Source: an uncultured Sediminicola sp. (GTDB lineage Bacteria; Bacteroidota; Bacteroidia; Flavobacteriales; Flavobacteriaceae). From it: a DNA stretch of 5,038 nucleotides. Below the pieces are notes generated by a model that was not told where the DNA came from, made no database searches, and saw only the letters and a program-made list of their open reading frames with translations. Positions 1 to 5,038 of this stretch are shown piece by piece (the first letter of the stretch is position 1; each line of letters starts with the position of its first letter). The stretch is taken from assembly GCA_938039345.1 (NCBI GenBank), contig CALHVB010000151.1:1-5038 (forward strand), written 5' to 3'. The translations under genes and the position numbers were made by a program.

Positions 1-375
1 TTCTTTTACTTCAGTTATAACATCCTCTGCAATCCATTTTTCAAAATCTAGAGAATTATGTGGTAAATAGGCAGATCCATCTCCCCATAAACCATCAGAA
101 GGCATTGCAATTAGCATTGGCTTTATGGTTTTGCTCTCAATCATTTTTTGGGCCGTACGGTGTACTCCTGCTTTTTGAGACCATATCCAAGCACTACCAT
201 ATACACCATGCATTAAAATAACTAAGGGGGTATCTTTAGGCAATTCTACATTAGGAACATATAAACAAATATCTCCTCTCCCTTTTAAGTTTTTAGTTTT
301 GACAGTTATAAACCTTAAATTATCTGATTCAAACCTAGGGTCCGATATTTCTGTAGTTTTAAAATTTGATGCCAT
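1..375 (-). CDS. Alpha/beta-hydrolase esterase (esterase D / PF00756-like), 3' end cut off by window edge
   Basis: The 125 visible codons are the N-terminal part of a probable serine esterase. A beta-strand rich lead-in (about residues 18-40, 'FITVKTKNLKGRGDICLYVP') is followed by 'PLVILMHGVYGS' (residues 50-61). This is the usual hydrophobic strand plus HG-x-x-G oxyanion-hole turn of the alpha/beta-hydrolase fold. Then come a 'MLIAMPSDG' strand (87-95) and 'FEKWIAEDVITEVKE' (111-125), the helix that precedes the catalytic G-x-S-x-G in esterase D-type proteins. The nucleophile, acid and histidine lie beyond the left edge, so activity is not proven. No signal peptide is seen (start MASNFKTTE), which suggests a cytoplasmic enzyme. 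The ATG sits two bases after the GH2 stop codon, so it is probably co-transcribed and perhaps translationally coupled. It may deacylate sugars or act like S-formylglutathione hydrolase. The fold is fairly certain, the substrate is not. Confidence 0.8.
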   Translation of the reverse strand, partial: MASNFKTTEISDPRFESDNLRFITVKTKNLKGRGDICLYVPNVELPKDTPLVILMHGVYGSAWIWSQKAGVHRTAQKMIESKTIKPMLIAMPSDGLWGDGSAYLPHNSLDFEKWIAEDVITEVKE

Positions 376-377
376 TT

Positions 378-2873
378 TTATGGTGTTACTGTTACAGTCT
401 GGTTTTTAGCTAAAAAATCGTTGCTTGTTATTTTTAAATTGATGCTTCCTTTAGAGGTAGCTTTTATAAAAACAACAGCTTTTCCGTTATAAAAATTCCT
501 CTCAGGGGCAGTTAAACGTTGTAAGTTGGTTGGGTCTCCATTTCCCGAAGCTAAAAAAGTACCAGCGCCAGATACGTCTATTTTCATAAGTTCATTGTAA
601 TGCGGTTGCCAGTTGCCATCTTCATCAACTACCGAAATTACATAAACAGCAACATCTCCTTCTTTTAGTTGAGTTACTTCTGGGGTGATTGTAATTTTTG
701 TTGCTTTTTTAGCTGTTTTACGTATAATAGTTTTTCCTTTCCCACCATTTTTTTCATAGCCAACTATTTTTATTTCGCCGGCTTTGTAGGTAATAGAATC
801 CCAAACAATAGCATAAGCTTTCATTAAATCAAAAGAAGCGCCTCCAGAACCATGCTTTGTAAAATCTGGATTTAAAAATTTAGAAGGGTCTATTTTTTGC
901 TTAGTACGTATTCCTTTACTTACGCCATTTACAAAAAGTTCGGCTTTTGCATAGTTTGTATAGCATACCACAGGGAATTGCGTACTTTCTTCAGCTGGGT
1001 TGTTCCAGTGTGGAAATGCATGTAAAACTTTTTCCTTGGTATTCCAACGGCTTTTGTATAAGTAGAATTTATCTTTTTCTAGCCCAACAAAATCGATAGG
1101 AGCAAAATAAGAACTACGAGATTTTGCATTGTGGTATGGAGAAGGTTCTCCTAAATAATCATATCCTGTCCATACAAATTCACCATAAACAAAATCGTTA
1201 TAATCTAATGATGCAAATTCTTTAAAAGGAGGATAACCCCAACGCACGTTTGTTGTTTCATAATTACCTGGATAGCCATCATCAAAAAGATTAGTATTTT
1301 TAGAGAGCCCTTTTTTATCTCTTATAGTATCAAAAACTACAGGGAACTTATAAGTATCTCGTAAACTTAAAGAACCTCCTGTTTCGCTGGCGTAGAATTT
1401 TAATCCTGGATATTCTTTACGATATATATGGTAAGAACTTGGTTTATAATTAAAACCAGGAATATCTACTTTTAATGCCATTCCGCTTTTTAAAGCTCCT
1501 ATAGCATAATTAAAGCCACAAGTTGTAGCTCTGGTAGTATCTACATTTTTTACAATAGTATTTAAATAGCCAGTAATATTTTCTGGATCATGGCGGTATT
1601 GCTCTAATATTTCATTACCAATACTCCACATAATTATACTAGGATGGTTACGATCACGATGAATCATTTCTTCTAGGTCTGTTTTTGCCCATTTCTTAAA
1701 ATGCTTGGCATAACCATTTTTTACTTTTCCGATAGTCCATTCATCAAAAGCTTCATCAATTGCTAAAAATCCATGCTTATCGCAAAGGTCTAGGGCTTCT
1801 GGAGCTGGTGGATTATGAGAGAAACGAATTGCATTAACTCCCATTTCTTTTAATTTTAATAATTGTCTTTCAAATAAATTAGGATAAAAAGCAGCTCCTG
1901 TTGGTCCTAAATCGTGGTGCATATTTACACCTTTAAATATTACTTTTTTATCATTTAAATAAAAGCTATCAGTCTCAAAAGCAATTTTACGAATTCCAAG
2001 CGGTGTAATTGTAGTGTGGCTAATTTTACCATTTGTAATAATTGTACTTTTTAATTGATACATATTTGGAGTTTCTATACTCCAAAGTTTAGGTTTGTTA
2101 AGTTTAAAGGAAACAGATGTTTTTTTTATTTCAGAAGCATTAATTTCTTTTTCTGAAGATAACAATACATTTCCTGATGCATTAATAACCTCATTTTTTA
2201 GGGTTAATACCCCTTCACCTTTTATATTAATTTCAGCATTTATAGTTGCTGATTTTTTCTTAATACTTGGTGTTGTAACAAAAGTACCCCAAGTTGGGAT
2301 ATGATTTTTTTCTTTTGTAAGTAAAGACACTTTACGATATAAACCAGCTCCAGGGTACCAACGAGATTGACTGTTGAAGTTTTCTAAACGAACAGCAATT
2401 ACATTATCTCCTTTCTTTAAATAAGGGCTAATATCAAAATAAAAAGAAATATAACCATTTGGACGTTCCCCGATATATTGTCCATTTATATAAACTTTGG
2501 CATGGCTCATAGCACCATCAAAAAGTATTTCATAACTTTTATAAATAGTATTAATAGTGATATGTGTTCTATACCAACCAACACCTGTATAGGGTAGTGC
2601 ACCAGAGCGACCACATCTATACTTTACAGTTTCTTCACCATCTTGTACTACTTTAGTAAGCTGTATGTCGTTGCTAAAATCAAAATTACCTTCAGCAGCC
2701 CAATCGTGTGGTAATGTTATTTCTCTCCAGTTATCATCATTAAAATCACTTTGGAAAGCAGCTCCATAATCATAATCGGTAAACTTCCAATTTTTTAATA
2801 GCTCAGTTGTATTTTGAGCTACGGTTAGTTTGCAGGTAAAGAGAATTAGTAGAAGTAGTAGTGTTTTTTTCAT
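378..2873 (-). CDS. Secreted glycoside hydrolase family 2 enzyme, probable beta-galactosidase
   Basis: This 831-residue enzyme probably removes non-reducing beta-linked galactose (or a related sugar) from oligosaccharides in the periplasm. Residues 1-20 form a Sec signal peptide (Lys-Lys, a Leu/Ile core, end at Val-Ala-Gln). The order fits GH2: a jelly-roll sugar-binding domain (about 22-190, with 'GVGWYRTHI' and 'RWYPGAGLYR'), an Ig-like domain (about 195-295), then a TIM barrel (about 297-600) with 'GVNMHHDLGP', 'NAIRFSHNPP' and 'RDRNHPSIIMWSIGNE'. Glu421 of that last motif is the expected acid/base. Glu497 in 'YASETGG' is the expected nucleophile. 'GEFVWTGYDYLGEPSPY' (564-580) is typical of the subgroup carrying DUF4982 (about 610-705). 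A C-terminal Ig-like domain (about 722-830, 'GNGDPTNLQRLTAPER') follows. No type IX secretion tail is seen. The length is normal for the subgroup. GH2 also includes beta-glucuronidases and mannosidases, so the substrate is inferred. Family assignment is firm. Confidence 0.93.
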   Translation of the reverse strand: MKKTLLLLLILFTCKLTVAQNTTELLKNWKFTDYDYGAAFQSDFNDDNWREITLPHDWAAEGNFDFSNDIQLTKVVQDGEETVKYRCGRSGALPYTGVGWYRTHITINTIYKSYEILFDGAMSHAKVYINGQYIGERPNGYISFYFDISPYLKKGDNVIAVRLENFNSQSRWYPGAGLYRKVSLLTKEKNHIPTWGTFVTTPSIKKKSATINAEINIKGEGVLTLKNEVINASGNVLLSSEKEINASEIKKTSVSFKLNKPKLWSIETPNMYQLKSTIITNGKISHTTITPLGIRKIAFETDSFYLNDKKVIFKGVNMHHDLGPTGAAFYPNLFERQLLKLKEMGVNAIRFSHNPPAPEALDLCDKHGFLAIDEAFDEWTIGKVKNGYAKHFKKWAKTDLEEMIHRDRNHPSIIMWSIGNEILEQYRHDPENITGYLNTIVKNVDTTRATTCGFNYAIGALKSGMALKVDIPGFNYKPSSYHIYRKEYPGLKFYASETGGSLSLRDTYKFPVVFDTIRDKKGLSKNTNLFDDGYPGNYETTNVRWGYPPFKEFASLDYNDFVYGEFVWTGYDYLGEPSPYHNAKSRSSYFAPIDFVGLEKDKFYLYKSRWNTKEKVLHAFPHWNNPAEESTQFPVVCYTNYAKAELFVNGVSKGIRTKQKIDPSKFLNPDFTKHGSGGASFDLMKAYAIVWDSITYKAGEIKIVGYEKNGGKGKTIIRKTAKKATKITITPEVTQLKEGDVAVYVISVVDEDGNWQPHYNELMKIDVSGAGTFLASGNGDPTNLQRLTAPERNFYNGKAVVFIKATSKGSINLKITSNDFLAKNQTVTVTP

Positions 2874-2990
2874 TATAATATTTTAAAAATGTATTAAGCA
2901 ATAATAACTATATTTTACAGTGCTAACTTCTAATTTTTAAACCTCAATGATAGCGATAATTAGTTAAAATATTATAACGTATGATTTTAT
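2874..2990. other. Intercistronic gap between dehydrogenase and GH2 genes
   Basis: This AT-rich 117 bp stretch separates two genes of the same direction. I see no GC stem followed by a T-run that would end the dehydrogenase transcript, and no good -33/-7 promoter reading left. Read-through from the dehydrogenase into the GH2 gene is therefore plausible but not shown. The GH2 leader just before the ATG is A/T only, without a Shine-Dalgarno sequence, as is common in Bacteroidota. Confidence 0.5.
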
Positions 2991-4109
2991 TTAATCAAAA
3001 GTGATAACTCCTTTAGCATTTTTGCCAGATAACATATCTTTAAAAGCTTGTTCTAATTGGCTTAATGGATAGGTTTGTGTAATCATTTCATCTAATAATA
3101 AATCACCCTTATCAAATAAAGCTTCTAATTTAGGAAAATCTATTTCCGGTCTTGCTGCTCCATATAAAGGGTTAATGTATTTTTTATCCCATTCGAACAA
3201 ACGCATGTCTACAGTAATTTCTTCTTCTATACCACTTACTTGAACAGCGGTTCCGGCATTTCTTATCATAGCTAAAGGGGCAACGCCTAAAGCTGGTACA
3301 GCAGTACATTCAAAAGCAAAATCGGCTCCTCTGCCATCTGTCATTCCTTTTACAATTTCAGCTGCATTATTTAAACCTGTATCATTTTTATCAGCTAAAA
3401 TAGTTTCTGTTGCTCCAAACTGTTTTGCCATTTCTAACCTGTTTTCATTAATATCAATAGCAATAATTTTAGCTGCACCAGAAATTCTTGCTGCTTGTAT
3501 AACGTTTAAGCCAACACCACCTGTACCTAAAACAACTACAGAACTACCTAAAGTTACTTTTGCAGAGTTAAATACAGAACCACAACCAGTCATTACACCA
3601 CAGCATATTATAGAAGCAGCTTCAAAAGATAATTTCTGACTATTTTTTTTAACAACTGCAGATTCTCTAACCAATGTATATTCAGAAAGTGTTCCAATAT
3701 TAAAAGACCTTTCAATAGGCTTTCCATTCCATTGTGTTCCTTCAATAGCTACGTGCCCACCAGGTAATTTTCCCGCATGATTAGCAATTACAGGTGAATT
3801 TTTTTCACATATATGCTGATTCCCTTCCTGGCATTGAAAGCACTCATAACAAGGTGTAGCCCAGTTTAATATAATTTCATCTCCAGCTTTAAACTTAGTT
3901 ACATTTTCTCCAACAGCTTCTATAATACCTGCACCTTCATGACCTAAAACTATTGGCATTCCCCATCTTAAGGAATCATGGTCCGTATGGCATAAACCAG
4001 AAGCTTTCATTTTTACTAATACTTCATCTCCTTTAGGCGTGTTTACCGTAATATTTTCTATAGTGAATTTACCATCTCCAACAGAAATTGCTGCTTTGCA
4101 TTTAATCAT
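2991..4109 (-). CDS. Zinc-dependent medium-chain alcohol dehydrogenase, NAD(H) type
   Basis: This 372-residue cytoplasmic enzyme interconverts an alcohol and an aldehyde with NAD(H). Catalytic zinc ligands are visible as Cys40 ('GLCHTD'), His57 ('LGHEGAG', with Glu58) and Cys170 ('ICCGVMTG'). The structural zinc site is Cys87, Cys90, Cys93 and Cys101. The Rossmann motif is 'GTGGVG' (195-200), and Asp219 at the end of the next strand ('IIAIDINENR') favours NAD over NADP. The C-terminal catalytic segment ('GKNAKGVITFD') is intact and the length is normal for the class III / aryl-alcohol dehydrogenase branch. The start is well placed, with the first beta strand beginning at residue 3. The gene lies 117 bp upstream of a GH2 gene on the same strand. 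Known porphyran loci of marine flavobacteria carry such a dehydrogenase near the P450 system that demethylates 6-O-methyl-galactose, which is a possible role here. Glutathione- or mycothiol-dependent formaldehyde oxidation is the alternative. Fold and cofactor are confident, substrate unknown. Confidence 0.92.
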   Translation of the reverse strand: MIKCKAAISVGDGKFTIENITVNTPKGDEVLVKMKASGLCHTDHDSLRWGMPIVLGHEGAGIIEAVGENVTKFKAGDEIILNWATPCYECFQCQEGNQHICEKNSPVIANHAGKLPGGHVAIEGTQWNGKPIERSFNIGTLSEYTLVRESAVVKKNSQKLSFEAASIICCGVMTGCGSVFNSAKVTLGSSVVVLGTGGVGLNVIQAARISGAAKIIAIDINENRLEMAKQFGATETILADKNDTGLNNAAEIVKGMTDGRGADFAFECTAVPALGVAPLAMIRNAGTAVQVSGIEEEITVDMRLFEWDKKYINPLYGAARPEIDFPKLEALFDKGDLLLDEMITQTYPLSQLEQAFKDMLSGKNAKGVITFD

Positions 4110-4151
4110 AAATTAAATTTTCTTTTGTATTAAGATTTAATTTTTTGTAAA

Positions 4152-4170
4152 AATGAGAATTTATCTCATT
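4152..4170. promoter_or_regulatory. Interrupted palindrome upstream of dehydrogenase, candidate operator
   Basis: AATGAGA and TCTCATT form a perfect 7 bp inverted repeat around a 5 bp AT spacer. It lies 42 bp upstream of the dehydrogenase start codon, where an operator or a leader hairpin would sit. It includes G/C positions and so stands out from the surrounding A/T-only DNA. No regulator gene is visible in the window, so the function is inferred from position and symmetry only. Confidence 0.4.
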
Positions 4171-4210
4171 AAATTTATTTCCATAATTATCATATCTATG
4201 AACAATACTG

Positions 4211-4222
4211 TAAATGCATTTA
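4211..4222. promoter_or_regulatory. Perfect 12 bp palindrome TAAATGCATTTA, candidate operator
   Basis: The 12-mer is fully self-complementary. A copy with one changed base lies 61 bp to the right (4272-4283). A repeated palindrome at about six helical turns could bind a dimeric regulator on one DNA face. In DNA this AT-rich a chance origin is possible. Confidence 0.3.
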
Positions 4223-4271
4223 TTAATTAAACACGATATTGATAGATTAAAATCTCATAAATTTTTAGTTA

Positions 4272-4283
4272 TAAATGCCTTTA
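4272..4283. promoter_or_regulatory. Near-palindrome TAAATGCCTTTA, second copy of the candidate operator
   Basis: It matches the perfect palindrome at 4211-4222 in 11 of 12 positions. The one difference (C for A at position 8) breaks the symmetry. It lies 56 bp upstream of the -33 element of the cold-shock promoter. The role is inferred only. Confidence 0.25.
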
Positions 4284-4338
4284 ATTTAATTAATTAGCGT
4301 TTAAAAAGTAAAATAAAGACTACATAATAGATAAATAC

Positions 4339-4369
4339 TTGGATATTAAAATAATTGTAGTCATATTTG
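4339..4369 (+). promoter_or_regulatory. Promoter of the rightward cold-shock gene (Bacteroidota type)
   Basis: TTG at 4339-4341 is followed after 20 bases by CATATTTG at 4362-4369. The Bacteroidota primary sigma factor consensus is TTG, about 17-23 bases, then TAnnTTTG, so there is one mismatch (C for T in the first position). Transcription would begin near 4375-4378, giving a short leader of about 25 bases. The same CATATTTG occurs at the same 31-base distance from the start of the second cold-shock gene, which supports it as functional. Confidence 0.65.
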
Positions 4370-4610
4370 TGCATTATTAAATATAATTTAAATTTTAAAG
4401 ATGAGTAAAGGAACAGTAAAGTTCTTCAATGACACCAAAGGATTTGGTTTCATCACTGAAGAAGGTGTAGACAAAGATCATTTTGTACACATTTCTGGAT
4501 TAGTAGACGAAATTCGTGAAGGCGATGAAGTTGAATTTGATCTACAAGAAGGTAAAAAAGGATTAAACGCAGTAAATGTAAAAGTTATCTAATACATACA
4601 ATACATAGCT
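4354..4610 (+). repeat. Left arm of a long inverted repeat carrying a cold-shock gene
   Basis: This arm matches the reverse complement of 4782-5038. By hand count the coding parts agree at 186 of 192 bases. The 47 bases upstream agree at 40 positions with no gap. Similarity fades about 16-18 bases after the stop codon. The true outer limit is unknown because the partner arm reaches the window edge. Confidence 0.9.
4401..4592 (+). CDS. CspA-family cold-shock protein (copy 1, Gln49)
   Basis: This 63-residue single cold-shock domain is a five-stranded OB-fold that binds single-stranded RNA and DNA in the cytoplasm. Such proteins act as RNA chaperones that keep mRNA unfolded in the cold or during fast growth. 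RNP1 is 'KGFGFI' (13-18) and RNP2 is 'HFVHIS' (27-32), with the aromatic residues Phe8, Phe15, Phe17 and Phe28 and His30 in the nucleic-acid binding face. 'KGTVKFFN' at the N-terminus and 'GLNAVNVKVI' at the C-terminus complete the domain, and the length is normal. The ATG follows an AAAG-ending leader and is shared with the second copy. It has its own promoter and a terminator 35 bases after the stop. It differs from the inverted copy at only one residue (Gln49 here, Glu49 there). Whether it is cold-induced or constitutive cannot be told, since many Csp paralogues are not cold-induced. Confidence 0.95.
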   Translation: MSKGTVKFFNDTKGFGFITEEGVDKDHFVHISGLVDEIREGDEVEFDLQEGKKGLNAVNVKVI

Positions 4611-4627
4611 ACTTAATTTTTTAGCAC

Positions 4628-4658
4628 AAAACCTATCATTTACTTGATAGGTTTTTTT
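4628..4658 (+). terminator. Rho-independent terminator of cold-shock copy 1
   Basis: An 11 bp perfect stem (AAAACCTATCA with TGATAGGTTTT) closes a 6-base loop, and the right arm runs into seven T residues at 4652-4658. It starts 35 bases after the stop codon. Read leftward it has only a four-T run after the stem, so it may also stop minus-strand transcripts, but less well. Confidence 0.88.
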
Positions 4659-4686
4659 ATTTTTATACAATTAAAACCCATAAGAG

Positions 4687-4715
4687 TTAAGAACTCGTGA
4701 ATTTTCAGTTCTTAA
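4687..4715. repeat. Extra hairpin between the two terminators
   Basis: TTAAGAACT and AGTTCTTAA form a perfect 9 bp inverted repeat with an 11-base loop. The left half can instead pair locally: GAGTT (4684-4688) with AACTC (4692-4696). There is no T-run on either side, so it is not an ordinary terminator. It sits between the two terminators and outside both duplicated arms. Function unknown. Confidence 0.45.
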
Positions 4716-4746
4716 TATCGTAGTTATTGCATTAAGAATAAAACAT

Positions 4747-4776
4747 AAAAAAGCCCATCATTTCTGATGTGCTTTT
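4747..4776 (-). terminator. Rho-independent terminator of cold-shock copy 2
   Basis: Read on the minus strand, AAAAGC-A-CATCA pairs with TGATG-G-GCTTTT around a GAAA tetraloop, with one internal A/G mismatch. Six T residues follow (the complement of 4747-4752). It begins 23 bases after the stop of the leftward cold-shock gene. Its sequence is unrelated to the terminator of copy 1. Confidence 0.82.
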
Positions 4777-4799
4777 CATTAAACTTTGTAGTATATGTA

Positions 4800-4991
4800 T
4801 TAGATAACTTTTACGTTTACTGCGTTTAATCCTTTTTTACCTTCTTCAAGATCGAATTCAACTTCATCGCCTTCACGAATTTCGTCTACTAATCCAGAAA
4901 TGTGTACAAAGTGATCTTTGTCTACACCTTCTTCAGTGATGAAACCAAATCCTTTGGTATCATTGAAGAACTTTACTGTTCCTTTACTCAT
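4800..4991 (-). CDS. CspA-family cold-shock protein (copy 2, Glu49)
   Basis: This is a 63-residue cold-shock domain protein identical to copy 1 except for Glu49 instead of Gln49. The RNP1 (13-18) and RNP2 (27-32) motifs are the same, so it should be the same kind of single-stranded RNA/DNA-binding chaperone. The two genes converge, with 207 bases between their stop codons. Of the six nucleotide differences from copy 1, five are silent (codons for Asp11, His27, Phe46, Leu48, Asn59) and one changes Gln to Glu. This indicates two working genes held under selection rather than a decaying copy. The leader agrees with that of copy 1 at 26 of 31 bases, so the two should share basal expression signals. 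Separate terminators could give different mRNA stability. Confidence 0.95.
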   Translation of the reverse strand: MSKGTVKFFNDTKGFGFITEEGVDKDHFVHISGLVDEIREGDEVEFDLEEGKKGLNAVNVKVI

Positions 4992-5022
4992 CTTTAAAAT
5001 TTAAATTATTTATAATAGTAAA

Positions 5023-5030
5023 CAAATATG
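5023..5030 (-). promoter_or_regulatory. -7 element of the leftward cold-shock gene
   Basis: CATATTTG on the minus strand lies 31 bases before the ATG, exactly as for copy 1, and is close to the Bacteroidota -7 consensus TAnnTTTG. With a 20-base spacer the -33 TTG would fall just outside the window, so only half of the promoter can be seen. Confidence 0.6.
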
Positions 5031-5038
5031 ATAACAAT

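Larger units (their letters stand above)
4110..4400. other. AT-rich divergent intergenic control region
   Basis: This 291 bp region separates the leftward dehydrogenase from the rightward cold-shock gene. It contains no credible ORF. The right end carries a Bacteroidota-like promoter for the cold-shock gene. For the dehydrogenase side I find no TAnnTTTG element on the minus strand: no CAAA occurs on the plus strand here. Three short palindromic motifs, listed separately, are the only other structure seen. Its leader has no Shine-Dalgarno sequence. Confidence 0.7.
4782..5038 (-). repeat. Right arm of the long inverted repeat
   Basis: This is the reverse-complement partner of 4354-4610. Similarity is still high at the last base of the window (ATTGT followed by CATATTTGT is shared), so the duplication may extend further right. 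Confidence 0.9.

Noticed and set aside
2095..2304. 69-codon plus-strand open frame opposite the GH2 gene
   Set aside because: It lies fully inside the well-supported GH2 coding region on the opposite strand, matches no family I recognise, and has no promoter or leader of its own.
2814..2873. Lipoprotein signal with Cys14 (Leu-Phe-Thr-Cys) in the GH2 N-terminus
   Set aside because: Thr before Cys and Lys right after do not fit a lipobox, and the hydrophobic stretch continues to Val-Ala-Gln, so ordinary signal peptidase I cleavage near residue 19-20 is more likely.
2945..2952. TATCATTG on the minus strand as a -7 element for the GH2 gene
   Set aside because: One mismatch to TAnnTTTG, and no TTG at the expected -33 distance upstream. 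Too weak to call a promoter in DNA this AT-rich.
4354..5038. Inverted repeat as the ends of an insertion sequence or composite transposon
   Set aside because: The arms are complete cold-shock genes with promoters. No transposase, target-site duplication or short terminal repeat is visible, and the spacer is too short to hold one.
4354..5038. Inverted repeat as a simple assembly or amplification chimera
   Set aside because: The arms differ at 13 of 239 aligned bases, mostly silent in the coding part, and have unrelated terminators. This is the pattern of real paralogues. Long reads would settle it.

Overview
The window looks like a low-GC marine Flavobacteriia (Bacteroidota) chromosome. The evidence is the AT-rich intergenic DNA, A-rich leaders without a Shine-Dalgarno sequence, a promoter close to the Bacteroidota -33 TTG / -7 TAnnTTTG type, a signal peptide ending in Val-Ala-Gln, and a secreted glycoside hydrolase family 2 enzyme of the kind found in polysaccharide utilization loci.

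Positions 1-4109 hold three genes on the minus strand. In transcription order they are a zinc-dependent alcohol dehydrogenase (4109-2991), a secreted GH2 beta-galactosidase-like enzyme (2873-378), and an alpha/beta-hydrolase esterase (375 to beyond the left edge). The GH2 stop and the esterase start are separated by only two bases, so these two are almost certainly one transcript. The 117 bp between the dehydrogenase and GH2 gene shows no convincing terminator, so the dehydrogenase may be the first gene of the same operon. A plausible reading is the edge of a red-algal galactan (porphyran/agar/carrageenan type) utilization locus. There the GH2 enzyme would release galactose-type units in the periplasm, and the dehydrogenase and esterase would handle by-products. 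The exact substrate cannot be proven from this window.

Positions 4110-4400 are an AT-rich divergent control region. It holds several short palindromes (possible operators) and a promoter reading right.

Positions 4354-5038 are the most striking structure. Two almost identical 63-residue cold-shock proteins lie tail to tail, as a long inverted repeat with arms of about 257 bp separated by about 170 bp. The duplication includes the promoter -7 element and the leader at identical spacing, and one arm runs into the right edge of the window. Each gene has its own terminator, and the terminators are unrelated in sequence. A third hairpin of unknown role lies between them. I found no RNA genes, CRISPR array or transposase.
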